From: Klenkia sp. PcliD-1-E
GTDB lineage: Bacteria > Actinomycetota > Actinomycetes > Mycobacteriales > Geodermatophilaceae
Length of the DNA: 64,000 nucleotides
NCBI RefSeq assembly: GCF_024124375.1
Contig: NZ_JAMXRZ010000003.1
Span: 1-64,000 of the forward strand
Direction: 5' to 3'
Part shown: positions 54,689 to 62,967 of the stretch, in pieces
Position numbering within the stretch: the first letter of the stretch is position 1
How the letters are laid out: every line of letters starts with the position of its first letter
The notes under the pieces: model-generated
Databases searched by the model: none
Told to the model about the DNA's origin: nothing
Seen by the model: only the letters and a program-made list of their open reading frames with translations
Translations under genes and position numbers: made by a program

Positions 54689-55882
54689 ATGCCCGGTTAT
54701 CCTCGAATCCGTCGACAGAGCATCGCTGTATTCGGTGAGTCAGGTTCGGGGAAGACCGTTCTGGTCTCCTCCTTCTTCGGGCCGACGCAAGAAGGTTCTT
54801 TCAAGAACGACCTGTGGGACGTCGTGGCGCAGAAGGCGGGGCAGGGCAACCGCCTCTACCAGAACTACCTGGGGATGCGGGACAGTTCGACTCTGCCGTC
54901 GCAGACCCGTTTCGCCAACACTACGTACGACTTCGCGATCAAGCTGAAGAACGACAACCAAGAATCACAGAGCAAGCGACCCTTCGACGAGCTGCACCTG
55001 GTCTGGCACGACTACCCGGGTGAATGGTTCGAGGAGGACCCGGACAGCGAGGAGGAGCGTCGACGTCGCACCGACACGTTCAGGACCCTCCTCAGCTCCG
55101 ATGTCGCGCTGCTGCTCGTCGATGGCCAGAAGCTGCTCGACTATCGAGGTGAAGAGGAGCGGTACCTCAAGTCGCTGATCGGGAACTTCCGTCAATCGCT
55201 CGTGAGACTGAAGCCCGACCTGCTGGGGGACAAGGGTCCGCTCGTCGAGTTCCCACGGATCTGGATTCTCAGCTTGTCGAAGTCGGACCTCCTCAGCGAG
55301 TGGGACGTGGACAACTTCCGCGACCTCCTCATCCGCACTGCAGCAGACGACATGGACAGACTCAGGTCCGCGATAGCCGATCTGGTCGAGGCGCCGGAGG
55401 CGCTGTCCGTCGGGGAGGACTTCATGCTGCTCTCGTCAGCCAAGTTCGAGCTGGGGGCTGCCCAGTCAGGTGGTCCGGCCATCGACGTCACCAGTCGTGT
55501 CGGACTAGACCTCATCCTCCCCATCGCTTCTCTGCTGCCTCTGGAACGTCGAGTGCTGTGGGAGGAGCGGATGACCCTTCCGCGCAAGGTGGTCGACTCC
55601 TTGGCGGACGGTGCTGATGTCATCGCTGCCGCTCTCACCGGAGCGAAGTTCTCGGGCGTGGACAAGCTCCTGAAGAAGTTCGCCAAAGCCGACAAGCGTG
55701 CAGATTTCCTCGCGAAGGTCCTGCCTCTCTTGGCGGCGGCGGTCAAGGTCGCTGGCCCAAAGTTGAAGGAGGTGAACGAACATGCCCGGGCCCAGAACCA
55801 GCACCTCCGCGCCATGCTGACCCAGTTCAAAATGGATCTGGAGCAGGGGGTGGAGGACCGCATCCTCAGGGCACAGAAGTGA
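54689..55882 (+). CDS. P-loop GTPase-like protein of a putative two-gene system
   Basis: A 397-residue protein. Walker A is AVFGESGSGKTVLVSSFFG (residues about 13-30). LVWHDYPGEWFEED supplies a DxxG-type switch 2, and ILSLSKSDLLSEWD a TKxD-like base-recognition motif, so a TRAFAC-type GTPase is likely. ADKRADFLAKVLPLLAAAVKVAG and the rest of the C-terminus are helical with many Lys, without a clear membrane span. A 125-aa gene overlaps its stop by 1 nt. I do not recognise the family; related GTPases are known from conflict systems in which they switch an effector, and that role is inferred here. Confidence 0.65.
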   Translation: MPGYPRIRRQSIAVFGESGSGKTVLVSSFFGPTQEGSFKNDLWDVVAQKAGQGNRLYQNYLGMRDSSTLPSQTRFANTTYDFAIKLKNDNQESQSKRPFDELHLVWHDYPGEWFEEDPDSEEERRRRTDTFRTLLSSDVALLLVDGQKLLDYRGEEERYLKSLIGNFRQSLVRLKPDLLGDKGPLVEFPRIWILSLSKSDLLSEWDVDNFRDLLIRTAADDMDRLRSAIADLVEAPEALSVGEDFMLLSSAKFELGAAQSGGPAIDVTSRVGLDLILPIASLLPLERRVLWEERMTLPRKVVDSLADGADVIAAALTGAKFSGVDKLLKKFAKADKRADFLAKVLPLLAAAVKVAGPKLKEVNEHARAQNQHLRAMLTQFKMDLEQGVEDRILRAQK

Positions 55883-56259
55883 TGCCCTCGTCCCCACTCG
55901 CCGAGTGCGTCATCTGGGCCACGCGGGGACACACCTGGGGGTTTCGGTTCCTCCTCGGCGCAGGGCGCGGTGACCCACTCCACGACTACGAGCTGGCCTT
56001 CAGTGGACTAGGTGATGGGAATCAGTTCGTACCTGGTAAGGCGCGGGTTGCCTTCCGGATCGACGATCCACTCAGTCGCAGGGACGCGTCCGGCCGGATC
56101 ATTCCGCACGAGTTCGTCCTCTACGACGATTGGGCCGAGTCGATTGATTCGATGGAGGCAGGGATCGAGCGCATCTGGCCCTGCGTGGAGAACATCTACG
56201 CGGATGTCTGGGCGATGGAGCGCCCTCCTCAGCGATCCGCCATCCGGCATCGCCTCTGA
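55882..56259 (+). CDS. Small protein coupled to the GTPase
   Basis: A 125-residue protein of unknown family. It contains CVIWATRGHTWGFRFLLGAGRGDPLHDYE, YDDWAESIDSMEAGIERIWP and ENIYADVWAMER; the Trp- and acidic-rich pattern suggests a compact alpha/beta fold. No signal or membrane segment is seen. TGATG joins it to the GTPase gene (the adjacent GTG 55879 is also in frame). As the invariable second gene it may be the sensor or the effector. Confidence 0.6.
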   Translation: MPSSPLAECVIWATRGHTWGFRFLLGAGRGDPLHDYELAFSGLGDGNQFVPGKARVAFRIDDPLSRRDASGRIIPHEFVLYDDWAESIDSMEAGIERIWPCVENIYADVWAMERPPQRSAIRHRL

Positions 56260-56462
56260 CACTCAGCCGCAGGTCGTCTCAGCGTCCAAATTCCGTCAGG
56301 ACCCGTTCGCGGCGTTCGGCGCGCAACCGCGTGCGATCGTCGTTGTCATGCTGCACGAGTAGATGACATCCGTTGGTGGTGCAGAGCTGCTCAGAGCGCT
56401 CGCGCTCCACCCTGTGAAATGACCGCCGTCATGGATGAGCGATGGGTACCTGAGGAGGATCT

Positions 56463-58055
56463 GTGACTGGTCACGTATTCGTCGTCCGCAGCAGCATCGA
56501 GGGCATCGTGTGCGATGACCTCGTCGTCTCCACAGATGGCCGGGGGGCCACCGGCGTTCGCAGGTCGTGGTGGCCTGCGTTGGGGTGGAGGTCCGAAGCG
56601 GATCGGTCAGCCGCACGACCGGAGGATGCACAGGGGCGATGGACCCGACTTGCGTCGGGTACCGGCGGCGAGCCAGGGCGGTGGCTGCTCGCCGTCGGGT
56701 CTCGAGGAAGTGCAGGGCCGTCCTGGGTCGCTGATGGCGTCCGCGAAGTTCTGGATGCCATCGCTTCTCAGGGCGCCGAGCACCTGACTCCCGCGCGACC
56801 GAGGAGGGTGGCGGTACCCGTCTTCGGGGTGGACGGCGGTGGCCTCGATGGTCAGCGCGGTGAAGTGGTCGGGGAGCTGCTGAAGGCATGCCAGGACGCA
56901 GCCGAACTGCACGGCCTGGACGTGGTCATCGTCGCGAGAGCGGCCTCCGACTACTCAGCTCTTCAGTCTCTCCGGCGCAGTGCTCCTGCGCGGGGACTCG
57001 CCGAGCACCTCCAGGAAGATGCTCGTCGACTGGGCGACCTGGCACGGCGCGGCCAGCTCGCGCTCTTCATGGGAGCCGGGACAGGGGTCGCTGCGGGTCT
57101 CCCGCTCTGGAATGGTCTGCTGGCGCGCTTGGCCGAGGACGTGCGCCTGCCTGGTGGAGCCGGGGCCCTCGGCCGCATGAACCCGCTGGACGCCGCCGAG
57201 GTGCTGCGGCGAGCATTCGGCAAGTCGAGCGGCGAGACGCACTCGCTGGGTGAGCGGGTCGCCGACGTGATCGGCACGCCGGCTCGGTTCGCGCTCAGCC
57301 ATGCACTGCTCGCTGCCCTGGATGTCGCCAACGCGATCACCACGAACTTCGACGACCTCTATGAACGCGCCGTCGAGAGCGCGTCCGGCGCTCGGCCTCG
57401 AGTGCTGCTCCCGAAGGGGGAGCAAGCAGAAGGCGACTCGGGACGGTGGCTCCTCAAGCTGCACGGGGACGCCAGCGAGCCGGACACCGTGGTCCTGGAC
57501 CGTCGATCGTTCGTTCGTTACGACGCCGAGCAGCGCCCGCTGGCCGCGGTCCTGCAAGCAACGCTGCTGACCCGCCACCTGTTCGTGGTCGGCGCCTCCA
57601 TGAACGACGACAACGTCATCAGGCTCGTCCACGAGGTGGCGGTCCTGAAGGAGAAGCGCGGTGGCAAGGCCGAGCTGGGCACCGTTGTGACACTCCAGGA
57701 CGACCCTCTCTCCGCAGATCTGTGGGCGCCGGAGCTGCGCTACCTCTCGGTCGGTGGCGCCGCACCCACCGAGGAGACGGATGATGAACGCACGGCCCGG
57801 ATGGTGGGCGCGGCCCGGGAGCTCGACGTCTTCCTCGACCGCGTCGCGCAGCACGCAGCGCGTGGCACTGCCACCCTGATGGACCCGAGGTACTCGGCAC
57901 TGATCCGGGACGACGACGAGCGCAAGACGGCCCAGAAGCTCGCACAGCTGCGTAGCTGGGTCGAGAAGTGGGCGACGTCCGGTCAGCATGCCGATGAATG
58001 GCGCGACGTCCTGAATTCCTTGGACTCAGCAGGAGGAATCTCCGCCAAGCCCTAG
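56463..58055 (+). CDS. Macro-like - SIR2 fusion, putative NADase effector
   Basis: A 530-residue protein with two parts. Residues about 1-180 resemble a macro-type ADP-ribose-binding domain: HVFVVRSSIEGIVCDDLVVSTD at the start, then RRVAVPVFGVDGGGLDGQRG and LDVVIVARAASDYSAL. Residues about 190-430 are SIR2: LALFMGAGTGVAAGLPLW (about 200), AITTNFDDLYERAVE (about 290) and LLKLHGDASEPDTVVLDR (about 330; catalytic His in LHGD). GTG 56463 follows GAGGAGG. SIR2 domains in defence proteins consume NAD+; this activity is inferred. The macro-like assignment is by eye and less sure than SIR2. Confidence 0.8.
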   Translation: MTGHVFVVRSSIEGIVCDDLVVSTDGRGATGVRRSWWPALGWRSEADRSAARPEDAQGRWTRLASGTGGEPGRWLLAVGSRGSAGPSWVADGVREVLDAIASQGAEHLTPARPRRVAVPVFGVDGGGLDGQRGEVVGELLKACQDAAELHGLDVVIVARAASDYSALQSLRRSAPARGLAEHLQEDARRLGDLARRGQLALFMGAGTGVAAGLPLWNGLLARLAEDVRLPGGAGALGRMNPLDAAEVLRRAFGKSSGETHSLGERVADVIGTPARFALSHALLAALDVANAITTNFDDLYERAVESASGARPRVLLPKGEQAEGDSGRWLLKLHGDASEPDTVVLDRRSFVRYDAEQRPLAAVLQATLLTRHLFVVGASMNDDNVIRLVHEVAVLKEKRGGKAELGTVVTLQDDPLSADLWAPELRYLSVGGAAPTEETDDERTARMVGAARELDVFLDRVAQHAARGTATLMDPRYSALIRDDDERKTAQKLAQLRSWVEKWATSGQHADEWRDVLNSLDSAGGISAKP

Positions 58056-58945
58056 GCGGCGAGCGCGGCGCCCTTGAAGACCTGGTCCGTGTGCCACGCG
58101 ACGTGCACAGGCGCGGGAAGAGGCGTGCCGGGGCGAGCAGACAGAGGGCGGCCATGGAGCCCGTAGACCTGTCGGCCCGCCTCGGTCCTCGCCGTGAAAG
58201 AACCGGAAACCGTGACCTGATGGCTGTCGTCGAGCCCAAGAATGCCTCGGTCGAACAGCTTGTGGTGGAGCATGCACAGCGCCAACCCGTTGTCCAGGTC
58301 ATCCGGACCGTCGAAGGCGAACCAGCGGACGTGCGCCGCCTCCAGCCCGACCGGGACGCCTGCGACCTGACCGTCGTAACCGCAGAAGGCGCACTGACGG
58401 TCCCAGGCGTCGACGACGGACATCCGCCACGTCGAGTCCCGCCGACGAGGGGTCGACGGCGGGAGGATGGACGTCTCCACCAGCTCGGCGAGGCCGGCGG
58501 CGGTCAGGACGTCGTCGGAGATGGTGGCGGGGAACTGGCTGTCCACGAGGAGGCGAGCCAGTCCGGCGACGGCGGCCGGGGTCGACAGGAGGTGCTTCTC
58601 GATGTCCGGGACGAAGGCCCCGGTGACCCCCTCCCGACGAAGAGGCCCGACCGAGTCCATGACGACGTCACGGTCGAGCTGCCAGACGGCGTCCGTCCGG
58701 AGCCGGGTGAACGGGTACGCGGCGCTCTGTGCGGGCGATGTCCGGGAAGCCGGACCGAACTCGGCAATGAGCTCTGCGAGTTGGGTCTCGGCCACTGACC
58801 ACGGCACCGCCGAAGAACCGGTCGACTGCAGTCGACCAAGGGCGAGCAGAACCAGCAGCGGCTTGTGGGGCGACCGGGTGCCGTCGCGTTGGTGCTGTCT
58901 CAGGCTGCTGAAACGTCGGAGGACATCAGCGGACGTGGCCGTCAT
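58052..58945 (-). CDS. Sulfur-binding HNH endonuclease (phosphorothioate-DNA type, SprMcrA-like)
   Basis: A 297-residue protein. The N-terminus RRFSSLRQHQRDGTRSPHKPLLVLLALGRL carries the HKPLLxLLALGR signature of the sulfur-binding domain of ScoMcrA/SprMcrA proteins. The HNH part has CAFCGYDGQVAGVPVGLEAAHVRWF (about 190) and NGLALCMLHHKLFDRGILGL (about 230). Members cut phosphorothioated DNA (type IV restriction). No dnd modification genes are in the window, which fits. It overlaps a coupled upstream gene by 4 nt and shares the CCTAGG stop region with the convergent SIR2 gene. Confidence 0.85.
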   Translation of the reverse strand: MTATSADVLRRFSSLRQHQRDGTRSPHKPLLVLLALGRLQSTGSSAVPWSVAETQLAELIAEFGPASRTSPAQSAAYPFTRLRTDAVWQLDRDVVMDSVGPLRREGVTGAFVPDIEKHLLSTPAAVAGLARLLVDSQFPATISDDVLTAAGLAELVETSILPPSTPRRRDSTWRMSVVDAWDRQCAFCGYDGQVAGVPVGLEAAHVRWFAFDGPDDLDNGLALCMLHHKLFDRGILGLDDSHQVTVSGSFTARTEAGRQVYGLHGRPLSARPGTPLPAPVHVAWHTDQVFKGAALAA

Positions 58946-59454
58946 TCTCCCGACAATGAAGCGATGAGGGCGTCGTCGCGAACGGCTTCAATGCCCAATC
59001 CCTCGAGCGCGTCGACGAGCACCTGCTCCCGCGCCGGGTCGATCTCGAGGTAGTCGCCGTTCAGCGTCGTCGTGACGCGTCGTGCCCCCACGGGCGGCGA
59101 TCCCAGCGCAGCCCACGCCTCGTCGTCGGCCTCTGCGAACAAGTCCAACGTCAGCGCGGTCGGCATGGGTGGCCAGTCACCGTCCTGAACGGCGCCAGTG
59201 TCGTTCCACGAGTAGGGCGACTCCGGACTGAGGTCTTCGTCCTCCATCTCCTCCACGCTCTCGGGCGCGCCCGGCACCCACGTCGCCTTGAGCTCCCGGT
59301 TGAGATCCATTGCCTGACCGACAGTGGTGCATTCCTTCACCCGCGCGATTGCGTCGCTCAATGCCTGTGCGCGCTCCCTGTCGATGACACAGAGCGATTC
59401 GTGCAACGGGTAGACCCCGTAGACAACAGAGCTCGGCCGTGCGTCACCCGTCAT
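58942..59454 (-). CDS. Unknown protein coupled to the sulfur-binding HNH gene
   Basis: A 170-residue acidic protein. VVYGVYPLHESLCVIDRERAQALSDAI starts it; GDWPPMPTALTLDLFAEADDEAWAAL is in the middle. Neither a known motif nor a membrane segment is seen. Its stop overlaps the ATG of the HNH gene by 4 nt, so the two are produced together, with this protein first. It may be an inhibitor or a specificity partner of the nuclease. Start ATG 59454 is the only convincing one. Confidence 0.6.
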   Translation of the reverse strand: MTGDARPSSVVYGVYPLHESLCVIDRERAQALSDAIARVKECTTVGQAMDLNRELKATWVPGAPESVEEMEDEDLSPESPYSWNDTGAVQDGDWPPMPTALTLDLFAEADDEAWAALGSPPVGARRVTTTLNGDYLEIDPAREQVLVDALEGLGIEAVRDDALIASLSGE

Positions 59455-59529
59455 GCCGCCCAGGCAATCAGAATGGTGACCTAGCTGACAAGCGGTCGTG
59501 TTCGAACGGGTGGTGCCAGACGCAGTTGG

Positions 59530-60135
59530 TCAGGCCTGGACCCCCGCCGCTCGCAGCAGCTGAGCCAGCCGGCCAATCTCCGACGCGGCGGGTGTGGTCG
59601 TGAGCGACGCCTGGAGATGGGCCCACATGTCCTTCATCGTCAGGAAACTGAAGGTGCACCCGTCCAGATGCTTCGCGATGGTCGGGTCCACCGACCAGGC
59701 CTGCGCGGCAACCGTCGGATCACCCGATCCGGGACCCTTCAACGCCGTGACTGCGATGGAGTAGTGGAAGTCGCGCTGCCCCGTCGCCATTTCGACCTCG
59801 TTGCGGAAGGCCTCTGACCACTCAGGCTTCCAGAGCTCGCGGAAGTGGTGCCAGGTTGCTCGCTTCGGGTTGGCCTTCTCTCCGCGCAGCTCGGCGAGCT
59901 TCCCCGTTGGGGAGAAGCCGGCCTGCCAGGCCTTGCAGGACACCACGCGGACTCGATCGGGCCCCGAAAGGCTTGGGTGGATTCCGATGACGTCTACATC
60001 GCTCGCCACTGAGTGCTGCTGCGCCACGTACCCCGAGAAGGTCTTGGCCGGCCGAAACTTCAGGTTGTGACGGGTGAAGTAGCCATTGAGCTGCAGGTAG
60101 TCCTCGACGACCTGCTCCAGCACGTCCTCCTTCAC
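59530..60135 (-). CDS. PD-(D/E)xK nuclease-like protein
   Basis: A 201-residue protein. VEDYLQLNGYFTRHNLKF near the N-terminus, SDVDVIGIHPSLSG and RVVSCKAWQAGF form a degenerate PD-(D/E)xK core: Asp at DVIG and Lys at SCKAW, with Ser at the usual Glu/Asp position. GTG 60135 has GGGAGG upstream, which decides it against GTG 60150. The later half has no known domain. It may be a solitary restriction-type nuclease at the right edge of the island. Activity is uncertain because of the SxK. Confidence 0.6.
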   Translation of the reverse strand: MKEDVLEQVVEDYLQLNGYFTRHNLKFRPAKTFSGYVAQQHSVASDVDVIGIHPSLSGPDRVRVVSCKAWQAGFSPTGKLAELRGEKANPKRATWHHFRELWKPEWSEAFRNEVEMATGQRDFHYSIAVTALKGPGSGDPTVAAQAWSVDPTIAKHLDGCTFSFLTMKDMWAHLQASLTTTPAASEIGRLAQLLRAAGVQA

Positions 60136-60252
60136 AGGTGTTCCTCCCACATCGGGCCATCGGACTCTGCTCGGGCGCCGCCCACGGGGAGGGACGAGCC
60201 GACGTTCCGTCCGACCTGCCAGAGTTCACACGCTTCGCGGAGCGCCCTCACC

Positions 60253-60639
60253 TCACCAGGCATAGCTCGCCACCAGGCTGCGGATCTCGGCGAGGTCGCC
60301 GTCCAGCTCGCGGCGGGTGTCCGCCGTCCAGGCCATGGCGAGGGCCTCGCAGATGTCCGTCGCGTCCTTCAGCTCGGCCATGGTTTCCTCGTAGCCCTCG
60401 GGGACGACCATGGACGCCAGGCCGTCCTTCGCGTGGGTCTCGACCTTGGCCTCGTAGCGCTCACCGACCCACCGGCGCAGCAGGTTCAGCGCGGCGGTCG
60501 GGCGGCCGTAGATGTCCTCGCCGCCGGATTTCTGCAGCTCGCGGACCACAGCGGTGGCCAGGACCGTCCGCTGTTCGAGCAGGTCGATGGCCTCGAACCG
60601 TTCGACCGCACCCGCCTGTGATGACGCAACCAGTCGCAT
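60253..60639 (-). CDS. Unknown 128-aa protein of the ARPP-1/ARG operon
   Basis: A helical protein with RFEAIDLLEQRTVLATAVVRELQKSGGEDIYGRPT and EALAMAWTADTRRELDGDLAEIR. No known motif. ATG 60639 has GGGGAGG at good spacing, and the gene lies 15 bp after the ADP-ribosylglycohydrolase gene, so it is the third gene of that operon. A role linked to ADP-ribose or NAD is inferred from position only. Confidence 0.65.
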   Translation of the reverse strand: MRLVASSQAGAVERFEAIDLLEQRTVLATAVVRELQKSGGEDIYGRPTAALNLLRRWVGERYEAKVETHAKDGLASMVVPEGYEETMAELKDATDICEALAMAWTADTRRELDGDLAEIRSLVASYAW

Positions 60640-60654
60640 GTCGTCCTCCCCGTG

Positions 60655-62040
60655 TCAGTGCACGCGCTCGAGCGCGGCGGTGAAGCTGTCGTTCCACCGG
60701 CTCAGGTGCGGCCACCTGGCTGCGACCGTGTCCGTCGCTTGCTGCGCGGTCAAGCCCTCGCTGCGCCGCAGCCACGCCCGCAGCACGAGCCCGGTCCGCG
60801 ACTGGCCGGCGTGGCAGTGCACCAGCACCGGCCGTCCCTCGGCTCGCAGTGCCTGGATGTCGTCGAGGACGTCGGTCAGGACGGCGTCCAGCTCGCTGTT
60901 GGCGTCGTCGTCGGTCAGGTAGGCGAAGCGCTGCACCGCGTGGCCGAACGGTTCGCCGACGCGGCACAGCGAGACCACGGCGAACTCGCGTGAGCTGTGC
61001 CGGGCGCCGTCCAGGTCGCTGGCCCACACGCCGTCCGCGACCTCGACCGGCTCGATCCGGGCGGTCGCCGACGGCTGGTGCCGGGTGAACCGGGACCCGG
61101 TGAGCGCGGCGGCGAGCGCGTGCAGGTCGGTCAGGTCCCAGCGCCGGTCGCCGTCCCCGGGCACCCGGCCGTGCACGACCGACGTCCAGCGCATCGGGAT
61201 GCCCGCGATGCCGAAGACGGCCCCGGCCAGCCCGCCGGCGACGGCGGCCACCGTGTCGGTGTCCCCGCCCAGGTCGATCACCCGCCGCATGACCTGCGCG
61301 AACGACGTCGCCCCGCGCAGCGCCCACACGGCCTGGCCGAGCGTGGGCCACACGGCGCCGTTGGTCTCGGTCGCGTCGGCTGGCGTCCAGTCCGGCGCGA
61401 GAACCGTCGCCCAGCGATCGCGGTGCTGCGCCGGGACGGCAGCGAGCGCGTCGTCGATGGCGGCGAGCGGGTCGCCGCCGTCCAGCGCGACGCGGACCAG
61501 CTCGTGGAAGACCGCGCAGCCCTCGCCGGCGGACGGGTCGCCGTGGGTCAGCGCCGAGATCCGGCGGGCGTTGTCCATCGTGGCCTCCCGCCCGTGCGGG
61601 GCGAAGAAGACCGCGGCGGGCGTCGTCCGCATCAGGGAGCCGTTGCCGGCGGCGTGACCGGACCGGGCGAAGTGCTCGCCCGCGGCGCGGTCCCACGGCA
61701 GGCCGGACCCCAGGACGGCCCGGGTCTGGTTGCCGATGTCCGGCGGGTTCGCGGCGGCCCAGCGGCAGAACCGGTCGAACACATCTGCCTCGTCCAGCCC
61801 GCCGCGCTCGACCAGGGACTGCGCCAGCAGCAGCGCCATCTGGGTGTCGTCGGTGAACTCACCCGGCGCCCACCGCAGCGCCCCGCCACCGCACATCTCG
61901 GTCGCAGCACCTCGAGCGTCGGTCGGGAACCGGGCGCTGAACTGGCCGCCGCGGCCGAACTCGAAGGGCGCGCCGAGGGCGTCACCGACCGTGGATCCGA
62001 TGACCGCGCCGGCGACGCGGTGGGAGCGGGGCATGGTCAT
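60655..62040 (-). CDS. ADP-ribosylglycohydrolase fused to dual-specificity phosphatase
   Basis: A 461-residue fusion. Residues 1-300 are a DraG-type ADP-ribosylglycohydrolase with VIGSTVGDALGAPFEFG, the metal-binding FTDDTQMALLLAQ, GNGSLMRTTP and DLGGDTDTVAAVAGGLAG. Residues about 310-461 are a DSP phosphatase with the CX5R signature VHCHAGQSRTG. This ARG-phosphatase arrangement goes with ARPP-1 and NrtR in ADP-ribose-processing operons. ATG 62040 overlaps the ARPP-1 stop by 4 nt. It would remove ADP-ribose from proteins or nucleic acids and a phosphate from a product; the exact substrate is unknown. Confidence 0.87.
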   Translation of the reverse strand: MTMPRSHRVAGAVIGSTVGDALGAPFEFGRGGQFSARFPTDARGAATEMCGGGALRWAPGEFTDDTQMALLLAQSLVERGGLDEADVFDRFCRWAAANPPDIGNQTRAVLGSGLPWDRAAGEHFARSGHAAGNGSLMRTTPAAVFFAPHGREATMDNARRISALTHGDPSAGEGCAVFHELVRVALDGGDPLAAIDDALAAVPAQHRDRWATVLAPDWTPADATETNGAVWPTLGQAVWALRGATSFAQVMRRVIDLGGDTDTVAAVAGGLAGAVFGIAGIPMRWTSVVHGRVPGDGDRRWDLTDLHALAAALTGSRFTRHQPSATARIEPVEVADGVWASDLDGARHSSREFAVVSLCRVGEPFGHAVQRFAYLTDDDANSELDAVLTDVLDDIQALRAEGRPVLVHCHAGQSRTGLVLRAWLRRSEGLTAQQATDTVAARWPHLSRWNDSFTAALERVH

Positions 62041-62891
62041 GACGCCTCCAGGACGGGGTGGGTGAGGTCGATCGCGGTCAGGTGCGCGGTGCGGTCGCGC
62101 CAGCGGACGTCGTCCACCCGGACGCGCCCACCACCACTGAACCGCCGTCCGGCGCCGGCGCCGCGGACCGGCACCAGGTCGGTCGCCTGCACGCGCTCGG
62201 CGAAGCCGCGGGCGAGGGCGGCGGTGGTGCGGACCTGCGGTCGGCCGAGCGCGTCGAGGACGGCAGCGTCGAGCAGCGCCGTCCAGTGGGCAGCGAGGGC
62301 GCGGCGTGAGCCGAACAGCTCGAGCGAGACCGGGCGGCCGGCGATGCCGATGAGCACCCCGCTCTGGCCGGCCAGCGGAGCGAGACCGTCGACCAGGCCG
62401 TGCCCGCGGGACCGATCGAGCCGGTCGAGGAGGGAGTCGGTGGGGGAGGGGCCGGCGACGGCGCCGTAGCCGCTGACCCGCCGCCAGACCTCGTGCTGGG
62501 CGTCCGCGCGCTCGAGGTGCGGGCGCAGTGCGACGGGTGCACGACGGGCCCGCCGACGGTGCTGGGCGTCGCCGCCCCAGCGGCCCTGCTCGACGCAGAG
62601 CACCGGGAGCACCGTGGGGACGGTGGGCTCGAGCACCGTGGTGGCGGTCAGCGTCCGGTTCTGCCAACCGCCCTCGAGCAGCTCGCCCGCCAGCAGGAGC
62701 GCCGGCCGGTCGGCCCGGTTGGTGACGACGAGCTGGTCGACGGCGGGGGACCCGGACCGCTCGGCGACGTCGACCGCGGCCGAGGTCCCGGTGAGCAGCC
62801 CGGTGAGGGGTGGGGCGTCGGTCCAGACGGGGAACACCGTGAGCGGGCCGCGGTGCGTGCCCTGCCCGACGTGGATGCGGAGACGAACCAT
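62037..62891 (-). CDS. ARPP-1 family protein
   Basis: A 284-residue protein with RGPLTVFPVWTDAPP at the start, LLLAGELLEGGWQNRTL in the centre and SGVLIGIAGRPVSLELFGS near residue 200. This is the ARPP-1 (ADP-ribosylglycohydrolase- and phosphatase-associated) family as I know it; biochemical role is not established. ATG 62891 is preferred over GTG 62900. It is the first gene of the operon and divergent from nrtR, with repeats suited to a shared operator in the 76-bp gap. Confidence 0.78.
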   Translation of the reverse strand: MVRLRIHVGQGTHRGPLTVFPVWTDAPPLTGLLTGTSAAVDVAERSGSPAVDQLVVTNRADRPALLLAGELLEGGWQNRTLTATTVLEPTVPTVLPVLCVEQGRWGGDAQHRRRARRAPVALRPHLERADAQHEVWRRVSGYGAVAGPSPTDSLLDRLDRSRGHGLVDGLAPLAGQSGVLIGIAGRPVSLELFGSRRALAAHWTALLDAAVLDALGRPQVRTTAALARGFAERVQATDLVPVRGAGAGRRFSGGGRVRVDDVRWRDRTAHLTAIDLTHPVLEAS

Positions 62892-62912
62892 GGTGACCAC
62901 CCCGTTCGAGTA

Positions 62913-62958
62913 AGCGCTATTCTGCGCTAATCAAGGAATAGACGGGTTCTGCGCTAAT
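62913..62958. promoter_or_regulatory. Putative NrtR operator (tandem TTCTGCGCTAAT)
   Basis: TTCTGCGCTAAT occurs at 62920-62931 and 62947-62958, 27 bp apart. The first copy is part of an inverted repeat AGCGC-TATTCT-GCGCT (62913-62928). The region is between the two divergent start codons and is AT-richer than its surroundings. Binding by the downstream NrtR protein is the obvious reading; the second copy ends 9 nt before its GTG. Confidence 0.6.
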
Positions 62959-62967
62959 GTCAAGCGT

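Noticed and set aside
58050-58055. CCTAGG shared by two stop codons as a special signal
   Set aside because: The overlap of the two TAG stops follows from the palindrome of convergent genes; no more is needed to explain it.
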